A DNA stretch of 23,619 nt, from assembly GCA_964630705.1 (NCBI GenBank), contig CAZVZH010000057.1:1-23619 (forward strand), read 5' to 3'. The stretch comes from M3007 sp964630705 (GTDB taxonomy: Bacteria > Bacteroidota > Bacteroidia > Chitinophagales > Saprospiraceae). Below, piece by piece: positions 1 to 8,800 of the stretch. Numbering within the stretch: the stretch's first letter is position 1; each line of letters begins with the position of its first letter. The notes beneath the pieces were generated by a model. The model ran no database searches. It saw only the letters and a list, made by a program, of their open reading frames with translations, and was not told the DNA's origin. The translations under genes and the position numbers were made by a program.

Positions 1-3000
1 GTATCGTGACCAACCTCGACCCCAATTATTTGAAAAACACCCTGGGTTTTGCCAACGCCTTCCCGGTGGTGCAGGAAAACTGCCCGCCCGCCACAGTAAC
101 CTACAAGGATACCTGGCACAACCTCAGCTGCGACGACGATTACATCGGATACGTGCGCCGGGTGTGGACAGCGGTGGATGCCAGCGGCAACAAGTCGAGC
201 TGCACGCAAACCCTCAACTTTGTCCAAAAATCCATCGCCGATGTGCTGTACCCGCCCGACGTAACGCTGAACTGCAACAGCGGACCGATTGATACTACGC
301 CGCAGGCAACCGGAGCGCCGTACCTCCAGGCCTTCGGCCTGAACTTCCCGATTTATCCCGATCAGGGTTACTGCAAACTGTCGGTTACCTATTCCGATCA
401 AAAAATACAGGTATGCACTGGCACTTACGATATCGTGCGCACCTGGACGGTGTACGATTGGTGCTCGCCCACCACGCCCATGCCGCCCAGCACCAACCCG
501 AAATATTATATTCAGATCATTAAAGTGATCGACAACACGGGGCCGGCCCTGAACTGCCCGGCCGACCTGACTGTGAGTACCGACCCGCTCAACTGTTGCG
601 CTACGGCGAATTTGCCCGACATCATCGTGTCGGACGCCTGCTCGCGCATCAAATCGGCTTATGCCCGTGTGGAGGTGCGCCATGAAATTACCGGCGATGT
701 GATTGCCACGTACGATGTGCCGGGCACGCCGTCGAGCTTTCCGGGCGACCTGCCGGGCAACCCCGATACGCTGGTGGTTTTCGGTTTTACCCCTTGTTTG
801 CCGCTTGGCACGCACACCGTTACCTATACGGTGGAGGACGATTGCGGCAACACCAGTTCCTGTTCTTTTGAAATGACGGTAGCCGACCTCGTGCCCCCGG
901 TGCCGGCTTGCGACGAAATCACGCAGGTGGCCCTCGGGATCGACGGTATGATTTTCGTCAACGCGACCACTTTTGACGACGGCTCCTACGACAACTGCGG
1001 CAACCAGGTAAGCTTCAAAGCCCGCCGCAAAGACAGCAACAGCTGCCAACCGGTCGATCATTTTTACGATCAGGTGAAATTTTGTTGCGAGGATATCGGC
1101 GACACCATCCTGGTCATCCTGCGGGTGTACGACGTGTTTGTGGCCCCCGGCCCGGTCGACCTCGATTTTGAAGAAGAACATTCCAACGAGTGCCTGGTGC
1201 AGGTGTATGTGGAGGATAAAATCAAACCCACTTGCACGGCGCCCGCGCACGTGACGGTGAGCTGTGAAAATTTTGATCCCAGCTTGTGGGCCTACGGCAT
1301 GGCTACCGGAACCGATAATTGTTGCGTGGATACAATTTTGGTAACGGAAAACTACCAGCAGTTCGACACCCTGTGCAGCAAAGGCACTATCGTGCGCAGC
1401 TTCCGGGTGTTCGATTGCGGCGGCTTGTCAAACCAGTGCACCCAGCGGATTGTGGTGCAGTACCAGCAAAACTATGCCATCCGGTTCCCGCACGACTGGA
1501 TCGCCACCACCTGCGACGGCAGCGGCAACTGGGGCGCGCCGGAGTTTTATGGCGAAGACTGCGAACTCATCGGGGTGTCGTTCAAAGACGAGGTGTTTAC
1601 TGTAGTGCCCGATGCTTGTTTTAAAATCGAACGCACCTGGACGATCATCAACTGGTGCACCTTCGACCCGAACAAGCCCTGCACCTACGTGCCCAACCCC
1701 AACCCGAACGCCACCGCCAACCACCCCTCCAACCTGGTCGGCGCCGTGGTGTCGCCCGCCGGAACGCCGGCCCCCTGGGCGCCGACGAATGTGAAAATCA
1801 GTCCAACTGACCCGGCCCCCACCAATTACAGCACCTTTTGGCAAGCCAACGCCAACTGCTACCAGTACAAACAAATCATCAAAGTGATCGATACGCAGCG
1901 CCCGGCAGTGGAATGCCCCGACACCACCGTGCAGGTGTGCGACCTGACGACCAACTCCAACCTGTTGTGGAACGCGCCGCACTGGACCGACCCCATGACC
2001 GGCAGCCACGACCTCTGCGAAGCCCCCACCGACCTCTGCATCACCGCCCTCGACGCCTGCTCCGATACCAACGTGACCGCCCGCTACCTGCTTTTCCTCG
2101 ACCTCGACAACAACGGCTCTATGGAAACGGTGGTGAGCAGCACCAATCCGCCCGACCCTGGCTTCATTGCCTTCGGAAATGCCAATAGCCCGAACTACGG
2201 CGGCGGCGCGCTTCAGGCCTTTGACCACCGCGCGGTAGCGCTCAACCAGAAATACCGCTTCGCCCTGCAACAAGTGGTTTCAGGCGGGAAAGTGCAGTTT
2301 TGCCTGCGCTGGAACACCCAGCTGCAACCCAATGTATATGAATTGCCCGAATTGCCCTACGGTACCCACAAGATCAAGTGGATCGTGCTCGACGGCTGTG
2401 GCAACGAAACGGTCTGCGAGTATACTTTCGTGGTGAAAGACTGCAAACCGCCCTCCGTAACCTGCCTCAACGGCTTGAGCGTCAATATTATGCCGCAGGG
2501 CATGGTGACGATGATCCCTGCCACCTTCGTGCAAAACGCCTACGACAATTGCACTTCGAGCAACCTGCTCATCTTCGGTATCCGCAAATCAGGTACCGGC
2601 ACGGGATTCCCCTTCAACCCGGATGGCACGCCGCAAACCAGCGTCACGTTCACTTGCGACGACATCGGATTTAACCTGGTGGAAATTTGGGCCATGGACT
2701 TGGCCGGCAACGCTGACCACTGTACCACCTACATCAATGTGCAGGACAACCTGGGCGTTTGCGGCGGTACCAACGGCGCCGTGGCCGGCCTGATCCTCAC
2801 GGAAACAGGCCAGGGCGTCGAGGACGTCGGCGTGCAGGTGCAGGCCGACCCGGGCAACGGTTTGCCGCCGATTCAGGTCGCCGGCATGTCGGATGCAAAT
2901 GGCAATTTCGCCTTTGTCAACCTGCTGCCGCCGGCTGCCAACGCCGTTGTACATCCGCACAAAGACAACGACCCGCTCAACGGCGTGAGCACCTACGATC

Positions 3001-4028
3001 TGGTATTGATCAACAAGCACATCCTAGGCTTGGCGCCACTCAATTCGCCCTACAAAATGATCGCTGCCGACGCCAATAACAGTCGCTCGATCACGACCTT
3101 CGATATTGTCGAACTGCGCAAACTCATCCTGGGCCTGTACACGGAACTGCCCGAAAACAGCTCCTGGCGTTTTGTTGACAAAAACTACGCGTTTCCCAAC
3201 CCGTACAACCCCTTCCAGGAAGTTTTCCCGGAAACCCGCACGCTGAGCGACGTACAGGGATCTATGCTGGCCGAGGATTTTATCGCGGTTAAAACGGGCG
3301 ACGTCAACGGAAACGTCGTCACCAGCAGCCTGCTCTTCGTCGACGAGCGCAGCGAGGGTACGCTGTTGTTCGATGTGGACGACCAGTTGGTAGAGGCCGG
3401 AGTGGAGTACCGGATTCGCCTCAAAGCCGCCGAGCCGGTGCTGGGTTACCAGTTTACCCTGCATTTTCCCCAACTCGAATTGCTCGACATCGAGCCGGGC
3501 GCCGGTATGCAGAGCGGTCATTTCGCCCACTTTCCCGATGAACACAGCCTGACTACCTCGTTCAACAACGCGGAATCCGAAACGCCCGCAGCAGCCGAAT
3601 TCGGCCTGCGCTTCCGGGCAAAAACCGGCGGCCGCCTGAGCGAGCTGCTGCAGGTGTCGAGCCAACGCACCCGGGCCGAGGCCTACCGCGCAGCGCCTGG
3701 CGCGCCCGAAATGCTCGACGTGGGCCTGCGCTTCAACGACGGCGCTTCCAACACCGTCACCGGCGTCGGCTTCGAACTGTACCAAAACCGGCCCAACCCC
3801 TGGACCAACACCACGCGCATCGGCTTCCACCTGCCTCAAGCCGCCGAAGTGACGCTTCGGGTGTTTGAGGAATCGGGCCGGGTGTTGCACCAGCAGCAAG
3901 GCTTGTTCAACCGGGGCTATAACAGCATGACGCTCGACAACCGAATAATTGGTAGTTCCGGCCTGCTTTTCTACCAAGTAGAAACGCCCACCGATAAGGC
4001 GGTGAAACAGATGGTGCGGCTGCGGTGA
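1..4028 (+). CDS. HYR-repeat surface protein with dockerin-like and T9SS type A sorting domains (5' end missing)
   Basis: The reading frame is open from the left edge, so the first GTG in the window is internal and the true start lies upstream. About 1340 residues are visible; numbers below count from base 6. They hold many cysteine-rich Ig-like modules of the HYR type, with recurring 'DNC', 'DACS' and 'VxDxCGN' turns. The clearest are at about 183-293 and 811-916. A carboxypeptidase-regulatory/SdrD-like module follows (about 924-985). A dockerin-like stretch spans about 986-1100, with 'INKHILGL', 'ELRKLILGL' and 'TGDVNGN'. A cohesin-like beta domain is suggested at about 1113-1250. The C-terminus (about 1258-1340, from 'YQNRPNPW') is a typical type A sorting domain, so I infer T9SS export and cell-surface attachment or release. 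The role is probably adhesive or structural, and no catalytic motif was seen. The gene ends in TGA just before a long inverted repeat. Family assignment is strong; the exact function is unknown. Confidence 0.85.
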   Translation, partial: IVTNLDPNYLKNTLGFANAFPVVQENCPPATVTYKDTWHNLSCDDDYIGYVRRVWTAVDASGNKSSCTQTLNFVQKSIADVLYPPDVTLNCNSGPIDTTPQATGAPYLQAFGLNFPIYPDQGYCKLSVTYSDQKIQVCTGTYDIVRTWTVYDWCSPTTPMPPSTNPKYYIQIIKVIDNTGPALNCPADLTVSTDPLNCCATANLPDIIVSDACSRIKSAYARVEVRHEITGDVIATYDVPGTPSSFPGDLPGNPDTLVVFGFTPCLPLGTHTVTYTVEDDCGNTSSCSFEMTVADLVPPVPACDEITQVALGIDGMIFVNATTFDDGSYDNCGNQVSFKARRKDSNSCQPVDHFYDQVKFCCEDIGDTILVILRVYDVFVAPGPVDLDFEEEHSNECLVQVYVEDKIKPTCTAPAHVTVSCENFDPSLWAYGMATGTDNCCVDTILVTENYQQFDTLCSKGTIVRSFRVFDCGGLSNQCTQRIVVQYQQNYAIRFPHDWIATTCDGSGNWGAPEFYGEDCELIGVSFKDEVFTVVPDACFKIERTWTIINWCTFDPNKPCTYVPNPNPNATANHPSNLVGAVVSPAGTPAPWAPTNVKISPTDPAPTNYSTFWQANANCYQYKQIIKVIDTQRPAVECPDTTVQVCDLTTNSNLLWNAPHWTDPMTGSHDLCEAPTDLCITALDACSDTNVTARYLLFLDLDNNGSMETVVSSTNPPDPGFIAFGNANSPNYGGGALQAFDHRAVALNQKYRFALQQVVSGGKVQFCLRWNTQLQPNVYELPELPYGTHKIKWIVLDGCGNETVCEYTFVVKDCKPPSVTCLNGLSVNIMPQGMVTMIPATFVQNAYDNCTSSNLLIFGIRKSGTGTGFPFNPDGTPQTSVTFTCDDIGFNLVEIWAMDLAGNADHCTTYINVQDNLGVCGGTNGAVAGLILTETGQGVEDVGVQVQADPGNGLPPIQVAGMSDANGNFAFVNLLPPAANAVVHPHKDNDPLNGVSTYDLVLINKHILGLAPLNSPYKMIAADANNSRSITTFDIVELRKLILGLYTELPENSSWRFVDKNYAFPNPYNPFQEVFPETRTLSDVQGSMLAEDFIAVKTGDVNGNVVTSSLLFVDERSEGTLLFDVDDQLVEAGVEYRIRLKAAEPVLGYQFTLHFPQLELLDIEPGAGMQSGHFAHFPDEHSLTTSFNNAESETPAAAEFGLRFRAKTGGRLSELLQVSSQRTRAEAYRAAPGAPEMLDVGLRFNDGASNTVTGVGFELYQNRPNPWTNTTRIGFHLPQAAEVTLRVFEESGRVLHQQQGLFNRGYNSMTLDNRIIGSSGLLFYQVETPTDKAVKQMVRLR

Positions 4029-4052
4029 GGTTTGTAAAAGATTACCCTAATA

Positions 4053-4120
4053 GCACTTAAAAACACTAGAACCACACTAAGAACTGCTCTTTTTAGTGTG
4101 GTTTTAGTGTTTTTAAGTGC
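4053..4120. terminator. Long inverted repeat after the HYR-protein gene
   Basis: Arms 4053-4079 and 4094-4120 pair over 27 positions. The outer 16 bp and inner 9 bp are perfect and are separated by one A-T and one G.T pair. The loop is 14 nt. The right arm is followed by TTTTAGTGG and a run of A. It lies 25 nt after the stop codon, so it probably acts as an intrinsic terminator or an RNA 3'-end stabiliser. The arms are built from near-repeats of a 'cactaaaac'-like unit. Confidence 0.6.
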
Positions 4121-4190
4121 TTTTAGTGGTAAAAAAAGACAACCTGCAAAACCGGTAAACAATCTCCAAACTCAAGCAGTTATACCCGGC

Positions 4191-5075
4191 ATGAAAAACT
4201 CGCTGCGGAAATTTCAACGCTTTTTCCTGGCTTTCTGCGCGCTGGCGCCCCTGCTCCTGCCTGCCCAGGGCCCGCTCGACGGCTATCTGAAAGGCAAAGG
4301 CGTACTCGACCTGGCGCCGGCATTTTCTTTCAATTCGGCCCGTAGTTTCGACGGCGCCGCCGGCCAAAATTTCGCCGTGCCGTACCGCGGCAGCCTGCTC
4401 AGTTTGTTCGCCGAATACGGCCTGAGCCGCCGGGTCGATTTGGTGGGCACGGCCGCCTATGTGTTCACCTCCAGCCAAAGCGGTTTGCAAGACGGCGGTT
4501 TTTTCGTGAAATACCGCCCGGTGTACCGCGACTGGGGGCGCGCGGGGCGCTTGGGCGCTTTGCTGGCCGGCGGACTCAGTTTTCCGCTCTCCAACTACGA
4601 GCCGACTGTTTCGGGCGCGCTCGGGCAAAAAGCCCTGGTGTTGCCCGCGCGACTGATCCTGCAGTGGGAAAGCGCTTTCGGCTTGTTTTTGAACCTCACC
4701 GCCGGGTACAACTGGCGTTTTGATCGGCTCCGCGCAGACGACATTGCCCGTGTTCGCCAGAATCGGCCTGATTACCAACCGGTAACGCCCGCCGATTTTT
4801 CCACGGTATTGTTCAAAATCGGCTTCCCCGCCGCCCGCTACTATCTCGACGCCTGGCTGGAGCGGCAACACACCGTCGGCGGAAATGACTACGTCCCCGA
4901 TCTGCCCGATTTACCGCAGGCCTACGGCGTTTCCTACACGCAAGTCGGCGGCACAGCCTATTTTTCCGAAACCGGGAAAAACGGCTTTTTCGTCAGCGGC
5001 GGCTACATCCTGGGCGGCCGCAATACCAGCCGGATGCTGCGGCTGAGCATCGGGCTGGTGATCAAATGGAATTAA
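4191..5075 (+). CDS. Putative outer-membrane beta-barrel protein
   Basis: This is a 294-aa protein with a cleavable signal peptide (basic 'MKNSLRKFQR', then a hydrophobic stretch ending near 'LLLPAQG'). The mature part alternates polar and hydrophobic residues, is rich in Tyr/Phe/Gly, and ends in an amphipathic strand 'MLRLSIGLVIKWN', as expected for a small barrel in the outer membrane. Motifs such as 'DGGFFVKYRPVYRDWG' and 'LSFPLSNYEP' resemble transporter-like or MetA-pathway-like barrels in Bacteroidota, but no specific substrate can be named. I chose the ATG at 4191 because the frame open upstream to 4098 crosses the inverted repeat and lacks a signal-peptide start, whereas 4191 begins a textbook one. 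The upstream gene is on the same strand 162 nt away with a terminator-like hairpin between, so this gene probably has its own transcript. Confidence 0.75.
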   Translation: MKNSLRKFQRFFLAFCALAPLLLPAQGPLDGYLKGKGVLDLAPAFSFNSARSFDGAAGQNFAVPYRGSLLSLFAEYGLSRRVDLVGTAAYVFTSSQSGLQDGGFFVKYRPVYRDWGRAGRLGALLAGGLSFPLSNYEPTVSGALGQKALVLPARLILQWESAFGLFLNLTAGYNWRFDRLRADDIARVRQNRPDYQPVTPADFSTVLFKIGFPAARYYLDAWLERQHTVGGNDYVPDLPDLPQAYGVSYTQVGGTAYFSETGKNGFFVSGGYILGGRNTSRMLRLSIGLVIKWN

Positions 5076-5082
5076 GAATACG

Positions 5083-5201
5083 GAATGCGGAATGCGGAAT
5101 GCGGAATTTTTCACCATTTCGGTGAGGGCAATTGAGTAAAATAATGCAAATCACTTTCCTCCACCAGGATCAAAAAATTCCGCATTCCGCATTCCGCATT
5201 C
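5083..5201. repeat. Inverted heptamer arrays (gcggaat units) forming a 28-bp stem
   Basis: The left arm, 5083-5110, is three and a half copies of a gcggaat heptamer followed by TTTT. The right arm, 5174-5201, is its perfect reverse complement (28/28). The loop is 63 nt. The right side continues with one more degenerate unit to about 5214. It starts 7 nt after the stop codon of the barrel gene, so it may end that transcript, although the long loop is unlike a classical terminator. Confidence 0.7.
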
Positions 5202-5238
5202 GCATTCCGCATTCGTCAAAATGGCAGTTGAAATGTTA

Positions 5239-5246
5239 TAATTTTG
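5239..5246 (+). promoter_or_regulatory. Candidate Bacteroidota -7 element upstream of hsp20
   Basis: TAATTTTG fits the Bacteroidota sigma-A -7 consensus TAnnTTTG. No convincing TTTG -33 box is seen at the expected distance; TTCG at 5212-5215 is the nearest, with a spacing that is too long. It lies about 100 nt upstream of the Hsp20 start and 26 nt upstream of a short SD-led ORF. Confidence 0.3.
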
Positions 5247-5272
5247 TCAAAGTGGCATATGAAGGAGGAACA

Positions 5273-5302
5273 ATGGTTGCTGGAACGCTGTTTGAAGAAT
5301 AA
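5273..5302 (+). CDS. Possible 9-residue leader minigene upstream of hsp20
   Basis: An ATG at 5273 sits 4 nt after a strong GGAGG (5264-5268) and opens a 10-codon frame, MVAGTLFEE followed by TAA. It lies in the same frame as hsp20, whose ATG is 14 codons beyond the stop. Such a strong Shine-Dalgarno sequence is noteworthy because most Bacteroidota genes do not rely on one. It may be a regulatory leader peptide, a remnant of a longer N-terminus interrupted by a stop, or chance. Nothing in the peptide itself is recognisable. Confidence 0.2.
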   Translation: MVAGTLFEE

Positions 5303-5344
5303 AAGCAACCTGAACCCTTTCTCATTCAGAAAATTGTTCTCGTC

Positions 5345-5803
5345 ATGTTCCCGATCCAGAATAACCGCCAATTGCCCGCACAACAACCGCTGTATTTCGA
5401 TGATTTTATTACCCGAAACAATTGGAAAGCGGCTGAAAAACGCCTGCAACTCCAGCTTAGCCCGATGCCGGCAACCAATGTATACGAAACTGAAGACCAC
5501 TTCGTGATCGAGCTGGTGGTACCCGGTTTGACGCAGGATGATCTCCAAATTGATGTCACGGATAACAGCGTAGATATCCGGTATGAGCCCGATTTCAGCC
5601 GTTTCGAGCCCTATGGCAGCCGCCGCTACCTGCACCGCGAATACCAGCACCTGGCTTTCCGGCGTGAATTTCAACTGAACGCTGCCGCGTTGGATTTGGA
5701 AGCCCTGGAGGTTTCGTCGGCGCGCGGGGTGGTTTTTGTGGAGATTCCCAAGCGGCAGGGCCGGGGTGGGGTGGCCTTGCAGGTGCCGTTTTCATTGAAT
5801 TAA
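5345..5803 (+). CDS. Hsp20/alpha-crystallin family small heat-shock protein
   Basis: This 152-aa cytoplasmic chaperone of the small heat-shock protein family should hold unfolding proteins in oligomeric complexes without using ATP. The alpha-crystallin domain spans about residues 40-140. It begins at 'PATNVYETEDHFVIELVVPGL', includes 'DLQIDVTDNSVDIRYEP', and ends with the characteristic 'ARGVVFVEIPKR', equivalent to the usual 'NGVLxIxIPK'. The N-terminal arm is short (about 39 residues) and the C-terminal tail is minimal, with 'VALQV' as the only candidate for the usual I-x-I anchor. No Shine-Dalgarno sequence precedes the ATG at 5345. An SD-led minigene in the same frame lies upstream and stops 42 nt before it, which leaves some doubt about the start. 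A bidirectional terminator begins immediately after the stop codon. The family call is firm. Confidence 0.88.
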   Translation: MFPIQNNRQLPAQQPLYFDDFITRNNWKAAEKRLQLQLSPMPATNVYETEDHFVIELVVPGLTQDDLQIDVTDNSVDIRYEPDFSRFEPYGSRRYLHREYQHLAFRREFQLNAAALDLEALEVSSARGVVFVEIPKRQGRGGVALQVPFSLN

Positions 5804-5885
5804 AACCTGTCAGGTCAAAATAAAAAAACAGCGGCCAGCTCTTTCGGGAGCCGGCCGCTGTTTTTTTATTTTGACCTGACAGGTT
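5804..5885. terminator. Bidirectional terminator, 33-bp perfect inverted repeat
   Basis: Arms 5804-5836 and 5853-5885 are perfect reverse complements. The stem has a GC-rich core (cagcggcc/ggccgctg) flanked by a T7 run on one side and an A7 run on the other, so it gives a hairpin plus U-tract in both directions. Extra pairing inside reduces the loop to a few bases around tttcg. It lies between convergent hsp20 and M36 peptidase genes: it starts at the base after the hsp20 stop and includes two bases of the peptidase TAA. Confidence 0.9.
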
Positions 5886-8800
5886 AGTGTTTCACCACCT
5901 TAGCCACACTCCGGCCCGTGGCGTTTTCCACGTTAACCAAATACAAGCCGGCCGGCAGTTCGCGCACATTGAGCGGCAGTACTTGCCCGGCGTGAATGTT
6001 TTGCACTTTTTGCTGGAAAGCCACGCGGCCATCGATACCCACCAGCAGCACCTGAACGGCGCCTTCGGCCGCTTCGCCGAAGTTGAGCGACAGCACGTCG
6101 CGCACCGGGTTGGGCTGTACGGTGAGGCCCAGGGCGTTGTCGGCAGTTTCGTCGGTACCGATAGTGGCGTCGGTATCGATGATTACGCCGCGCTCGGGCG
6201 CCCGGGCGCAAGCCAGGTCGCCGGCGGATGAAGTCACGCAGGCTTCCAGGTCGTAGTTGATCATATCGAGAATATCAACCTGGTCGACGATCCAGCCGCC
6301 GCCAGGGACGTTGGTATTGTCGTCGGTGCCGATGCGGAACTGGAAGAGGATGTCTTTCCCATTAAATTCGCTTAAGTCGAAATAAGAGCGCACCCAGCCG
6401 CCGGAGTTGCCGGAAAATCCGCTCAGGAACGGAATAGCGAAGGTGCCGTACTGAATGGCGCTCGGATAGGTGTGGCGGAATACTTTGGCGGGCGCCAGGC
6501 GGCGCCAGCTGTTTTCACCGGAAATCTGAATTTCCAAAAAGCCTGCGTCGGCGCTGGCTTCGGTGTTGTAATTGTGCCAAAAGCGCATGACGGGCTGGTT
6601 GCCGGAAACGCTGACCGGGATGTAGTGCAGCAACACCTGATCGGTTTCCGTTTCAGGCGCGTCGGCGCGCCAGGCGAAATCGCCTACTTTCACAGAGTCT
6701 TCCTGAAGATAAAAAATGTTGGCGCCTTCGCCGTTGTTTACCAGTGAAATCCAGCTGTCGCCCTCGGTTTCCATGTCGTCGCGGAACTGGAGCAGCGATT
6801 TAACAGCGGGGTCGGTTTTTGCCGTGTAGGTTACTGTGACCACTTGCCGGGAAGCCAGGGTGCCCAGGTTCCAAGTGACCACGCCGGAGTTGTTAACGCC
6901 GCCGTTGCTGGCCGAAACCAGCGACCAGCCGTTGGGCAGCGGGTCGGTTACCACTACGCCCGTTGCGGCTTCGTCTTTGTGGTTGGTGATGGTGATGGTG
7001 AAGCTGGCATTGTCGCCGGGAGTGACCAGCGGTGTGGTGGTTACCTTCTGGATTTTCAATTCCTTGACGCAGGTGGGGATGGGGTCGAAGTTTTCAATAC
7101 CGTCGGCGGCGTCGTCGCTGCTGCCCTGGCTGGCGAAATAGCCCATGCCGCGGCGGGCAAACACTTCGCTGATGAGGCAGGTGTCGGCGCCGTCGTAGTT
7201 GAGCAGGTCGGCGCCCATGATGCCGTCGCGGCCGTCGAGGAAGCCGGGGCTGCAGGGCTGATATTTCATGCCGTCCATGACGAGTTGGATAGCGCGGGCG
7301 TTGCCACTGTTGGGGTTATTGATGTCGGCGTCGTAGCCGTATTTTTCGACCATAGCCCAGTAAAGGTCCCAGGTAACAGCGGCCCAGATTTCACCCAGCG
7401 GGTGCACGGCCGTGTTTTGGGCGACAGTGGCATAAGTCACCGGGTTGATGCTCATGTCGGTGCTGTACGGGAAGCGACGGATGCCTTGGCCGTCGTTGGG
7501 CTGGCGGAGCACGAAGGTGCCGACGCCGCGTTTTTGAGCGGCTACGTCGCCAGGTTTTACGCTAGTGACCAGGGTAAACCAGTCGCTCCAGCCTTCGCCC
7601 ATTTGCTCGGCATTGCCCAGGCAGCCGCTGTTGTTGGGGCCGCCGGTGAGGCGGTTGGAAATGCCGTGGCCAAATTCGTGCGCAATAATGCCGTTGTCGA
7701 AATCGCCGTCGAGAAAAGCGGGTCCGGAGACGGTAGGTTGTACCAGCGAAATGTTGAGGCCCGCGCCGGCATACTGGCGGATGAGGTCGCAGTTGGGTTT
7801 AGTCATCATGACAGCCGGGATGGTCACTTGCGCGCCGACGGCGCCGGCGCCCATGCCGATCGTAGCGTCTTCAAAATTGCAAATGATGCAAGCCACAGCG
7901 CCGGCTTGCTGGGCGTTGAGGGCTTTGCGGCCGAATTCGCACACACCGCGGTCGATCAGGGCGATTTTACCCACCAGGTTATTCACCGGAGGGGCGCAAT
8001 TTTTCGTGGCGTCGTCGGAGCCGGAGCCGTCGTCGGTGATCACAACATCGCCCGTTACCGGGATGGCGTTGATCGTTCCGCCCCAACCGCTGGCCGCTTG
8101 CGCGTAGTAGGTGCCGTTGATCACACCCGGGGCGTTTACTTTGACAATATTGCCGCTGGCGCCGCTCCAGGTATACATCTGCATGCGGCCGGGGCTGCCG
8201 TCGGCGGGTGTGGAAAAGTTGGCGTTGTTGGTGCCGCCGCCGTCGACGGCTTGTGCGAGCACAGCGTCGTTGCCCTGGCCGTCGTTGCCGTAGTTGTTGG
8301 TCTGGAAATTACCAGATTCTTCGTCGAAGCCATACCGGTAAAAGATGTCGTGCATCATGTTGTTCATGTAGAACAGGTTGGTCACGGCTGCCAGCAGGTT
8401 GCTGTCGGGTTCAGCATTGGGGTTGTAGGGGAAGTCGAATGTCAGGGTAGGGCCGCCGTCGGCCGATTCGTCGGGGGTAGGGCTGTTGTCGTCCGCGCTG
8501 TCTTCGAAAGCCCAAACGTTGTTGCCGCGGGTGTAGGTAAAATCGGCGCCGGCTACGCCGTTGACATCGAGCCAGCCGTAGGGCGAGGCTTCGGGGTCGG
8601 CGGGATTGACCACCAGCTCGCGGGCGCCGTGCGCAGGACTTTCAGTCGGCAGCTTGAACACGCGGTAGGATTCGTCGACGCTGCCATCCGCCAAGTTTGA
8701 AGTTTGAAGTTTGAAGTTTGAAGTCGGGGCTGGGGTGTTTTCCGTTTCTTCGGCGCAGCTTTCCCAGGCGCGGTGCGTATGGCCGGCTTTGCAGTACACC

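Noticed and set aside
6844..8700. 618-codon open frame antisense to the M36 peptidase
   Set aside because: Low-complexity Val/Ala/Gly composition with no motif; it is a shadow of the well-supported peptidase gene.
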